Under the pieces are notes generated by a model. It had not been told where the DNA came from. It was given only the letters and a program-made list of their open reading frames with translations, and ran no database searches. The translations under genes and the position numbers were made by a program. A DNA stretch of 64,000 nt from Geosiphon pyriformis (Eukaryota; Glomeromycota; Glomeromycetes; Archaeosporales; Geosiphonaceae). This document shows positions 1 through 9,954 of the stretch, piece by piece (position 1 is the first letter of the stretch; the number at the start of each line of letters is the position of its first letter). The stretch spans positions 802,018 through 866,017 of the forward strand of contig JAAOMT010000135.1 of assembly GCA_016748015.1 (NCBI GenBank), in the 5' to 3' direction.

Positions 1-968
1 AACAGGAAGCAAATGAGCTTACGATATGATTTTTCGCGGACAATAATTCATTTATAGTATACTAATTCGCCATTAGCTTTCTTAACGATTGCATTCATTT
101 GTTTTATCCTTCGAAAAATTATAATATATTCTTAAATTTTTGTCATTGTGAATAAATTAACAAATTGCACGAAGATAATTAGAACACATTGGATTGGAAA
201 ATTCAGAATTTTTCAGTTTCAAAGTTCAAATATTTAATTCAAGGATTTTTAAAACCCGTTTTTATAATGAATAAAGTTTTTATCATAATTTATTTTTCAA
301 TAAAATCAAAGTTTAATTATTTCTGTTATTTTTCATTATAGAGAATATTAATTATTGTATTAAACCTTTGTAATTCAGCAAATATTCCTCTAATCCCAGC
401 TTCCCAATTTGATTTGAAATTCAGACGTTGCTATGGTTGGAATAATACTCGATTTTAAAGAATGATAACGAAGCACCAGTCGCAATTTTTTGCATTGATT
501 ATAGAAAAGAGATAGGATGGGCAAACTGTTTGCTAACCCCGAAATTTGGTTGAAGGGAGATAGTTTTTTCAAAGCGCACAAATCACTTAGGAACAATTAG
601 GTTTGTAATTCAGATTGTCCTATAAATTCAAGGTTTTTATCAGTATAGGATTTCATTTAATGCTATATCATGACCTTTTAGGAATTCGCGTGAAAAATTA
701 AGCTTAAAGGAATGACTTCCCATTTCATAACATGTTATTCTAAAAAAAGTTTATTAATTCCTTACCTAATTCTTTAATGACAAAAAATTTTATTCTAAGA
801 AATCAATTAATTGTTGATAATAATAGAAAAGGCCTGCATAAATATAATAGGTAGTAAGAGTTCTTAATGTACATTTTCAAATTATTTTTAAAAATGATAT
901 ATTACAAAAAGATATTCGACCAAAAAAACCCATCGTTGAAGTTTAGTGCTTGCGGTAACCATTCAGGA
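1..968. other. AT-rich region downstream of the RPC7 gene, no gene seen
   Basis: This stretch contains only short open frames with no recognisable motif, splice pattern or repeat. It holds the 3' flank of the minus-strand RPC7 gene that ends at 969. I see nothing else in it. Confidence 0.6.
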
Positions 969-2157
969 TTACTCATAGTATGCTCCCTCCTCATCTAATG
1001 TGTTTTAGGTTTAAATCAGAAAATTGATTTAAAATGAGCAAACGATAATAACTTTCTTACCTCCTCTATCATCCATGTCCCAAAGATCATCTCCTTCCCC
1101 ATCATCAAAGTAATTATCTGCATAATCATTTTCTTCTTCGTACTCTTCTTCGTCCACGCGATTCTCCAAAGGTTCCTGGTCATCATCCTTATCATCCTAT
1201 TTCAACATAATACAATCAAATGATGTGATTAAAAATAAGAATCCTCTGAATAAATAGATAATTAATTCGCAAAAGTAAAAAAGATAATTAACCGATGGTT
1301 TTTCTTTACCCTCCGCAACGAGTAACGCGTCAAAGTTTGAATTGATATCTATTCGGGTTTTCCTTCTTCTGGCTGTATAGATATTTAATCAGAATATCAG
1401 CGACATATTTGATAGCAATGAGGCTGACAGGAAGAAAGACCAATAGAGTGAATACCTTCGGCTTGCACTGCGACTGATGGATCAAGTACGGAGTGAAGCT
1501 CATCAGGAAAAAATCGGATATCTGTAGATTCATTACATTAATATATGCTCCAATCAACTAGGAAATATTCTAAACAAATGACAGAATATCCACATGGAAC
1601 CCGTGTCTTTACCTGTCTTGATATCTCGCAATAAGGGTTTTATGGGTTTTGGAACGACCAAATCAGTATACTTTTCAATAGCTATTCAAATAACCAAGGT
1701 CATTACCAAAGAGTAACATGAAAAGAAATCCAGCTTGCTTTCTGAGGGTGTAGTAAATACCAGGGGGTTTTATAGGAGGTATCATATGAGCAGCGGTCTC
1801 TTTGAATATAACCTTAAAATGGATGAGCCGCTTGGTCATTTCTTTTTGATCTGCGGACAATCTTTTATGAGGTGGAAGTTCCATTTCCTGTTATATAGAG
1901 TGGGAAAAACAAGAAATGGTCTTCAAAGCGGCGTTCCTAGACACTCGGGGTGACGAACTTGGAAAAATAAAAGTACGAGCACTACGTACAGGAAATGCGT
2001 CCAAAGGCCCTTCTGGTTGATACGCTTTTTGTATATCACTCCAAGAGACGCCATCCATTGCCAAAGGCCGGCCAAAGGCCCCACTGCGACCTCCTCTACC
2101 GCGAAAACCACCTCGTCCTCGTCCGCGTCCGCGACTTCTTGGGGCAGCCATAGCCAT
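969..2157 (-). CDS. RPC31: DNA-directed RNA polymerase III subunit RPC7 (Rpc31-like)
   Basis: A seven-exon minus-strand gene: exons 1990-2157, 1761-1887, 1613-1681, 1456-1521, 1293-1372, 1061-1196 and 969-994. They join in frame to 223 residues. The N-terminus is rich in RGRGRGG/RGRGG, and residues about 30-56 read as a YQPEGPLDAFP-type segment. The middle contains a PDELHSVLDP motif followed by a basic patch. The C-terminus is highly acidic, with a DYADNYFDDGEGDD motif and a terminal YYE. An RG-rich N-terminus, an 'FP-EL' core and an acidic tail with a 'YFD-GE' motif are the hallmarks of Rpc31/RPC7, a member of the Pol III heterotrimer needed for initiation at tRNA and 5S genes. Most introns are GT-AG; the donor after exon 5 (GTTAAT) is weak and could be wrong. 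The start is the first ATG upstream of the RG repeats. Confidence 0.85.
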
Positions 2158-2380
2158 TTTATTTGTGTTCTATTCTACGAGAAATAGCTAATTTGGGAAT
2201 AGCATTTAAGGCAGAGCAGTATATATAGGACTTGACTAACCTTCTTTCGTTCGTGTATTATGTCTTCCAGTAGGCTTGGAAATCGTTACTTGAACGTTTA
2301 ACTTCGATCTATCACGAAAACAATAACGATAAAAAGTTATTCTCAACAAAACCGAACTTCAAGCAATGATGATGGATGAG

Positions 2381-3194
2381 TCGCCAGGATGAGAGCTGAT
2401 GCTCTTGGGACAGGATAAGAGCTGGCCAAGAGTCCCTTTAGTTAAACATCAATTAAAAAAAAGTCCTTCCTCAGCCTTTAGCAGGTATTCTCATAAGAAA
2501 AATGTTCATTTTAGAAATGGATTTATTAAATATAGGAAATTTCGGTTCAATAACTATTGGGGAGTTTGAGTTTTTTTTATTTCTGTAACGACTTTATCAA
2601 ATGATAAATTCTCCGATAGTTCAGTACACGACTTTTGCATTTGTATACTCTAATTGGCCTTAGGATTTCTTCAACAAATTATGAGTGTGCCAACCCCATT
2701 TTGGTGATTTTGACAGTATATTTTGACAGCCACTTGTTGAGAGAACCGTTCTTTAATATAACATTATTTTAAAGGGAACTTCAGTTGCGAAAGTCCTGAA
2801 AGAGCATTTGAACTTCTTGGACCGTATGTGTACTTGACAGTCAAGCTATTTTTAGATGGTTTTACATAGCCAAAACAGCCATCGGGATTGGTACAAATAG
2901 GACCCTTGTAATAACTTAGGTAAAGTAGTGGCCACATGCGTGATTGGATGACACGAAAAAATCTCTTCATACACGCGTTTGTTTTCGTACTTCCAAATCC
3001 CTATATAAAAGCTATCATATAAATCACAAGACGCAATTTTTTAAAACACATTTACATTTTTTGTTTTTTGCCTGACATTGCAACGCTAATACCTCGTCTT
3101 ACATACGCATCCTTCTATCACCAGCTTTCAATGTCTTGCTTGGAACTAACAACTTACATGGTCAAGAGGCTCAAATGCCCTCGTAATTACTTAT
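2381..3194. repeat. 814-bp direct copy on the left of the assembly gap
   Basis: This sequence appears identical to 3215-4028. Both copies begin TCGCCAGGATGAGAG and the left one stops exactly at the N run, in the middle of an exon/intron of the unknown gene. The inverted mate at about 38295-39110 has only one copy. This is the pattern expected when two contig ends that should overlap were scaffolded with a gap instead, so the true locus probably has a single copy. Confidence 0.9.
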
Positions 3195-3214
3195 NNNNNN
3201 NNNNNNNNNNNNNN
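3195..3214. other. Assembly gap (20 N)
   Basis: A run of 20 undetermined bases sits between the two identical 814-bp flanks. The length of 20 is likely a placeholder rather than a measured gap. Confidence 0.99.
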
Positions 3215-3597
3215 TCGCCAGGATGAGAGCTGATGCTCTTGGGACAGGATAAGAGCTGGCCAAGAGTCCCTTTAGTTAAACATCAATTAAAAAAAAGTCC
3301 TTCCTCAGCCTTTAGCAGGTATTCTCATAAGAAAAATGTTCATTTTAGAAATGGATTTATTAAATATAGGAAATTTCGGTTCAATAACTATTGGGGAGTT
3401 TGAGTTTTTTTTATTTCTGTAACGACTTTATCAAATGATAAATTCTCCGATAGTTCAGTACACGACTTTTGCATTTGTATACTCTAATTGGCCTTAGGAT
3501 TTCTTCAACAAATTATGAGTGTGCCAACCCCATTTTGGTGATTTTGACAGTATATTTTGACAGCCACTTGTTGAGAGAACCGTTCTTTAATATAACA

Positions 3598-3804
3598 TTA
3601 TTTTAAAGGGAACTTCAGTTGCGAAAGTCCTGAAAGAGCATTTGAACTTCTTGGACCGTATGTGTACTTGACAGTCAAGCTATTTTTAGATGGTTTTACA
3701 TAGCCAAAACAGCCATCGGGATTGGTACAAATAGGACCCTTGTAATAACTTAGGTAAAGTAGTGGCCACATGCGTGATTGGATGACACGAAAAAATCTCT
3801 TCAT
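3598..3804 (-). CDS. Small uncharacterised ORF, 68 residues, divergent to the unknown gene
   Basis: An ATG-initiated 68-residue frame with aromatic and basic character (starts MKRFFRVIQSR, ends SQLKFPLK). No family recognised. It lies head to head with the gene starting at 3965, about 160 bp away. The same frame is unchanged in the left gap copy (2764-2970) and in the inverted mate (38519-38725, plus strand). That shows recent duplication but is not proof of coding. It could equally be a chance open frame in promoter DNA. Confidence 0.3.
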   Translation of the reverse strand: MKRFFRVIQSRMWPLLYLSYYKGPICTNPDGCFGYVKPSKNSLTVKYTYGPRSSNALSGLSQLKFPLK

Positions 3805-3834
3805 ACACGCGTTTGTTTTCGTACTTCCAAATCC

Positions 3835-3846
3835 CTATATAAAAGC
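3835..3846 (+). promoter_or_regulatory. TATA-like box for the gene at 3965
   Basis: The sequence CCTATATAAAAG lies about 120 bp before the ATG at 3965. No other ATG occurs between it and 3965, which supports that start codon. The same box is present in the inverted mate. Confidence 0.5.
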
Positions 3847-3964
3847 TATCATATAAATCACAAGACGCAATTTTTTAAAACACATTTACATTTTTTGTTT
3901 TTTGCCTGACATTGCAACGCTAATACCTCGTCTTACATACGCATCCTTCTATCACCAGCTTTCA

Positions 3965-6070
3965 ATGTCTTGCTTGGAACTAACAACTTACATGGTCAAG
4001 AGGCTCAAATGCCCTCGTAATTACTTATTATTATTTATCTATTTTTTGTATTTTCTTCATTCGTTAACAAACATAATACAGAATACTGGAAGCGACCCAT
4101 CTCCAGATGGGGGAGTATTTCAAAATGGGATATGATTTATAGCCAAAAGAATTCGATGAAGGGTTCTCATGATGCCTTGTCAAGCGATATCAGGCGCTTG
4201 ATTAAGTGGTTCCCAGATCACAAATCAGCTGTCCTGAAACTGAAGGCATTTGAAAAAAAATTGGTTAGTGTTTTTTCCTCTTGCTAAAATGACATCGCGT
4301 GATGTAGTTCCTTGCTCACAAAGTAATATTTGCACGCATTCTCGCTGAAATACTCAATTGTGAAATTTCAGCCGAAAACTAATATTGAGGAAGAAACGTC
4401 AAAGCGCAAAATTACAGGTAAGGAGTTGGATTGGGAGGTATTCTTTTTCAACTCTCAATCAATCTTTCATCTTTAAGTTGAGAAAAAGAGCGCAAAGAAG
4501 CCTCGCATTGAGGCAACAGAAGCTGATGAAAGCAGCTTAGACGAGCAGGAAGAGAGTCAGGCGTCAGGGAGTGATGATTTGCTCAATCGGCCGTATGAAA
4601 AGGTCCTTGAGCAGATTAAAGCCGTTCAAATGGACGACACAGCAGCCTTCATTAAGTAAGGTCTTTCCTATTAAAATTTAACTTTCCTTTGATTTATTGG
4701 TAAAATATTTGATTTTTTGAATTCCCTTGTACAGCCCTTTGTACTGGGGGGTTATTGATCTTCGCCAGGCCAAGATTTCCCCAAGTCCATTTCTTCTCCG
4801 AGGAAAGGAGCTTTTACCCCAGCAAGAATATGAACGGCTTTGTAGCCTTATGGGCAACATAGTCGAAGAGGAAAGTCATTTAAACGATTCATCGGCCGGA
4901 TTTTTGGAGGCCATTGAAATTTCGGGGAATAAAAGTATTGGGGATCTTGGTATGCGGTTTCGGGCCAATGGTACTGCGGGCATTGGAAATCTAATTCGAG
5001 AAGGAAATCAAAAGGCAAAAGCCTTATTACGGAATTTCAATGAATTTGATGAGGACACCCAGTACATTGCAGAATGTTTTTCAGCCATGTAAGTTTTTTT
5101 TATTGGTTTATTTTTTAAATTAACAATTTAAATATTAATTTGGATATAAAAGTGCTAGATGGCTAAAAGATTTCAATGGTGACACACATTCTGAGAGGAA
5201 CGTGGATGGGTTTGCTCTTTTGCAATTAGCTAAAGTTCCCGGTGCAAGATTCGATTAGTATGTTGATTTCTTTTTTTATTTTTTATTTTTGTATGAATAT
5301 AACAATTATGCTTTGACATGTAGTGGTGAAAACCATTCTCAGGCGGATAAAGAAGAAAAGGAATCTCGCTCTAATTTGGCTAGGATTGGAAAACCCTGTG
5401 ATTACCTTTTTCGTGTATATAGTTTTTTTTATTCTTATACTTTTTTTATTAATGGATTTTTAGTCCTAATTTTTTTATTAATGCGTTTTTAGTCTGGCCA
5501 TCAAGAAATTGGATGTGGTGAAAATTCAGGTCCAAAATGCAAAGATTCCATGGATAAAGCAAATACAGACTTTATCGATGTTGTGAAAGTTGCCCGTTCA
5601 CAACATATCGCTTTTCTGACAGAGTGTACTGAAACCAGTGGTCTCGATCCTCTTTCAACCATTGTGCAAGATGCATGCGAGCTGATTGTGATTCCTTTTT
5701 TTCAGCTAATAGGATATCGTATTCGGTTTTATATTTTGCTGCAAGTGAGTGGAGAATTATATGCAATCTGGCAGTGGGGATCAGAGTTATTGCCGACTCA
5801 TGATGACCATGTGAAGAAATTATTGTCAGTGTGCAAATTGTTTTTTCTTTATAGGGTGAGTACCAAAAAACTTTTGTTTATTTTTAATAATAATCAAGGT
5901 CTTACTCTGGAATTTTATGTTCTTTGTAGAATCTTTTGGCTAGAGTACAAAGGTTGGGAACAGCTGCCATTGATAAAGCGAAAGGAAGGCTTCAGTGGAA
6001 TTCTGTGGTTTTGGAAAGGAAGGCAAAAATTCAAATAAGCGGGTTGATAGAAAAAGAAAGATGTGAATGA
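3965..6070 (+). CDS. Uncharacterised nine-exon gene, 503 residues, probably lineage-specific
   Basis: Exons 3965-4016, 4082-4263, 4372-4417, 4478-4655, 4735-5088, 5153-5257, 5324-5414, 5493-5855 and 5930-6070 all join with GT-AG introns of about 65-110 bp and keep one frame (1512 nt, 503 residues). An acidic, lysine-rich linker with an nuclear-localisation-like KKSAKKPR follows residue about 90. Then come a globular region with NPLYWGVIDLRQAKISPSP, an Arg/Lys/Glu-rich part, a conserved-looking EIGCGENSGP motif, and an aliphatic/aromatic C-terminal half containing YRIRFYILLQVSGELYAIW. The end is coiled-coil-like (ERKAKIQISGLIEKER). I do not recognise a named domain. The style matches multi-copy hypothetical families of arbuscular-mycorrhizal fungi (recollection, not checked). 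The start is the first ATG after a TATA-like box. A second, partly decayed copy lies inverted at about 36490-38358. Confidence 0.75.
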
Positions 6071-8728
6071 ATATTAATTTGTAATACTAGAGTAGGCTCT
6101 TTTGTTTCCGCAAAAAGTAATCATGTAAAAAAAAAAGAAGACAATGCGAGGGAGCAAAAGGAAAGGTCTAAAATACATAGAAAAAGTAAATGGATATAAA
6201 AGCCTAAAGATAAAAGTATGAAAAAGACTTGTGCAATTTTTTCACTTGAAGGATACGCTGTCTCAAAAATTAAAAATGATGGAAAACCTAAAAACTTAGA
6301 TATTCTATGTAAAACGAGGAAAAAAGTGCAAAACTTTTCGCGAAAATAATATGTTGATCCAAAACTTTGTTGCCATTGTGTGGCACCAAACAGAAAGTCT
6401 ACCATCAATTCGTAAGAAAGAACCCTTGCCTGGATCCGTGAATCTCAATGGATTATCCAAACATTCATTAAAACTTGTAAGGTTTATGATTCATTTTCAA
6501 AAGAGGGATACTCCGCAGATTTCTGATCTATTTGGTCTTTATTTCCACAAATAATATTTTGTATAAATTTTTACCAAAGTTTACTCTCACACATGATCCC
6601 CTTTACTTTGTTGCTAAACTGCAGCACCGTTTGGAATGCTCCTTTTCTTTGGATTAACAATAGTCAATACATGGAGGTTTTCTTCCCTCTCAGGAAATAA
6701 ATACTCGGACGTTATCGAAAGTTTATATTTTCAATCAAATTGCTAATATTTGATGCATTGTCATTTTTGATCAAAAATATTTAGCTGTTTTTCGCAATGA
6801 GGAGCAAAATTTTTTTTGTCATTGTAATTATGTGCCGGATTTCACGTGATGTTAGATTTAATCTTTTTTTTTGGTTATTTTGAATCTATTTTCCCTTATC
6901 ATGTTTCTATGGATTTTATCGATAGTAAATTTTTAAAAAAAGCAGAGGGATTTAAAATTGATGTTTTGATTTCATTATAATGCGAAAAATGAGTTTAATT
7001 AAAAGAAAAACAAGAAAGAAAAAAAAACAAACAATGAAACAAAAAAGAATTCTGGGACTTATCATTTCCAGTTATGCGCCTCGATAACATGCAAGATGAA
7101 TATGGAAAATTTTAATAAGATGAAATGGCCTAAAAAAATTCGGAATCTAATTAGCATTCACATACCGATTCGCTCATTGTTGACAGTTTAAAAATCCCAA
7201 AAATAATTTTTTCTAATTTGAATTCCCAATTTTGAAAGAATTTCTCTCAAATGTTTGTAATACATGAATTGTGCTTTAAATAGTATTCATGCTAAACTTT
7301 TTTGGATCCTGGGAATCTTGGCGATTTTTTTCAGTGCTACAAACTTTTCTTTCACTATTTTTTTTTTTTTTAAAAAGTTCCCATTTATGAATTTATCATT
7401 ATCACTATTATTTTTATTTTTATTTTTATCAACAATGAATCATGATATGAAAAAATTCCTATTGCATTCTATTTTCTGATAAGTCTTAATTATCATCGAC
7501 AATTATAATTCGAAAAATGGAATTCTGCCAAAAATTATTCATGGGTGCAATCATTTACGGGTATTTACCCATTAAAAACTACCATTACCAATGGTGCAGC
7601 GGGGAAATAAATTATTAACGATTAAATGCAACAAAGGAAATTAAAAAGAATAGTTTCTTATTCATATTTGAAGATCTTTAGTCCACCCTTCCATATAAAG
7701 ATTCATAATAATTAAAAAGGAAATCATTAGCACTTTTCTTTTATAATTAAAAGAAACGAGAAAAAGGTTGTTCCTGTTGCTCCTCTTCCTTTAACATAGT
7801 TCAAAGATGATATTCTTTATCGCATTAGTAGAAAAATATACCTTTTTAAGAATTTTTTTAATTTTTAATACATGAAAAAAACGCTACCTTTTAACTTGTA
7901 AAAAGCCAGAAATTCGATTTGAAAATTTATCGGCGATAGTACATTTGTTATTCGCTCATTATTACCGAGATTTTTCATCATCCTTCTCTGGTATCATTAC
8001 TTTTGAAATGGTTGATAAAAATTAGGAGACAAAACTTCATTGCACCAATCCTGCACCCATAAGTTTTGAACAGGTAGAAATTTCAAGCGATTTGTTCATG
8101 TCTACAGTATAATGCATGTGTCCATACAAACGGCGAATACCACGATTATCATGCAGTTAAAAGTGCAAGTGGATGGACACGTTGTAACCGGATTTCAAAA
8201 TCATTACCAAAAAGAGCCTTCAAAAACCGGACATTGTAGTAAGAATGACGTTCTATCATGAAATTTTGACGTTTCTTACCAAGAAGGATGATGATGAAAA
8301 TGATGATTATGAGTTTATTTTTATCGTTTAGCTTCTTTTTATTGTGTGTACCCGGTGATGCGGCGGCGTATGTTAATCATAATTTCAAAAAAATTTGTGA
8401 TATAATAAAAGGTATATATTATGCTTCTCACCAGAATTGATTTATACATCAATTAATGGTTTATTGTATTAAAATCTAGCTTCTAAAATTGGATAATAAC
8501 ATGTAATTTATTGCCCGAGGTTTGTGTTCCAAAACTTTTACTGGCCAAGTCATTCTATTTAGGTATGTAATTTTATATTCATATGTTCCTGTAGGTCAAC
8601 TGTTCTGTTCCTCTCTATCTTCATTAATTCCTCTCCTTTTTTTTGTTCCCCTCTACCCTTTAAAAATACCACTCTTTAAACCCGACCCGTTGTCGTTCCT
8701 TGGGCTGGTCTTTAAAGAACTCCATTAA

Positions 8729-8766
8729 CAACAACAACAACAACAACAATAATAATAATAATAACA
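8729..8766 (+). repeat. AAC/AAT trinucleotide microsatellite
   Basis: A run of AAC units passes into AAT units. It creates an artificial polyasparagine frame and is listed only as a simple repeat. Confidence 0.9.
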
Positions 8767-9285
8767 AAACCACAACAAAAACAACATCACTCCAAAATAA
8801 ACCCCTAGTTACTCTTATCCTTTTACACGCGCGCGACTATCCCGACTACGACCACGGGCTCGAAAGTTCCTATTCCTGTTATTAACTAGTTAAGTGCGAA
8901 CAAACCCACTAACTCAGTTCTCCCTCTTCCCCATCACCTCTTTCTCAAATTTTTTTAAAGAACCTTTTTCTTTCTTTCTTTCTTTCTCACTCTCAACTAA
9001 TTTTACAATCACCTTTTTCTTTACCTAAAAAAGGTTACATTTTATAAGTTAGTCTTTCAAATCAACTTCCTAATAAAGTTCAAAAAAGGAGTTTTTTTTG
9101 ACATCTCAATAACAGAAACTGTTTATACATATCCCGGAAAAAAAACTTGAGATTCTATGTATGATCCTGAATTTGTGTTGTAGTCTCGAAACCAAAAATT
9201 TTCACTCCCTTCCCTTTCACATCAAACACCTGGACGCTTGTTATCTAATATAATAACCAAACAATTCGACAACTAAAAAAATAAC

Positions 9286-9330
9286 CACCACCACCACCAA
9301 CAACAATAACAACAACAACAACAACAACCA
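9286..9330 (+). repeat. ACC/AAC trinucleotide microsatellite
   Basis: Tandem ACC units followed by AAC/AAT units, lying upstream of FKS1, probably in its 5' untranslated region. Confidence 0.85.
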
Positions 9331-9627
9331 AGTCGACAACAAATAAGAATCTAAAACCAAGAAGAAATCACCGTCAAGAAATTCCCGAAAGCCCAGACGA
9401 AAGAATCAAGTGTCCGTCCGTGACTGTATGTGCCTATCTTTGTGTACGTGTTTATGTGAGAGAGAAGCAAGGGTCATTTAATCTTTGGAAAAATTCAAGT
9501 ATTATCAAATTTCTTTCTTGCCAATTGTTTTTTATATATATATCACATTCTCCTCCTCTTTTCTACCTTTTCGCGTTTCTTATTTTTGGTGGTAAAATTT
9601 GAATAAAAAGTCTTATCTATTATAAAT

Positions 9628-9628
<1 letters not shown>

Positions 9629-9661
<33 letters not shown>
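9629..9661. repeat. (TA)n dinucleotide run upstream of FKS1
   Basis: An uninterrupted AT/TA tract of about 30 bp, roughly 300 bp before the FKS1 start codon. Likely length-polymorphic. Confidence 0.9.
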
Positions 9662-9663
<2 letters not shown>

Positions 9664-9954
9664 TATATTTATTACGTTATTCAATTCCACATACGCACTA
9701 TATTAAACAAACGAAACGCCATCTTCGAATTTATATTGGATTTATCTTCTGACTTACTTTTTTATCTTCTTCTTTTTTTTTAATTATTACTATTATTATT
9801 ATCGCCGGGATTCACACTTTGCCTGTCGATTGTATATAAAATTATTTGCATCTGATATATAAATATAGACTGGACCTTTCTCTTAACCAAGAATCAACAT
9901 TGATCTTGTCTAAAAACCAAAAATTTAATTAAATATTCAATCCAAAAATTAAAA

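Larger units (their letters stand above)
3215..4028. repeat. 814-bp direct copy on the right of the assembly gap
   Basis: Identical to 2381-3194 as far as I can read. This copy runs uninterrupted into the first intron of the gene at 3965-6070, so it is the one in a natural context. Confidence 0.9.
2226..7190. repeat. Source arm of an inverted segmental duplication (mate at about 34690-39265)
   Basis: Reading the window from 39265 downward on the minus strand reproduces this segment. Identity begins at the shared ATAGGACTTGAC at 2226 and is near complete down to about plus 37690. Below that point the mate is recognisable only after allowing C-to-T and G-to-A changes. The homology can be followed to about 7190 here (mate about 34690). 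It is interrupted in the mate by an extra segment of about 730 bp at roughly 34985-35712. This arm carries the unknown gene at 3965-6070. Confidence 0.9.
6071..9954. other. Long AT-rich intergenic region upstream of FKS1
   Basis: The part up to about 7190 belongs to the inverted duplication. The part from about 7190 to 9940 is absent from the mate, where sequence matching 7190 is followed almost directly by sequence matching the FKS1 start. Only scattered short open frames occur, with no convincing gene. From about 8700 the DNA becomes rich in simple repeats and pyrimidine tracts, likely the 5' UTR and promoter of FKS1. Confidence 0.6.

Noticed and set aside
2764-2970. A tandem second copy of the 68-codon ORF
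   Set aside because: It lies in the duplicated flank of the assembly gap and is probably the same sequence counted twice.
3902-3964. Upstream extension of the unknown gene from a TTG codon at 3902
   Set aside because: No ATG is present there; the first ATG after the TATA-like box is at 3965, and everything downstream fits that start.
8700-8885. Polyasparagine open frame
   Set aside because: It is the translation of an AAC/AAT microsatellite.
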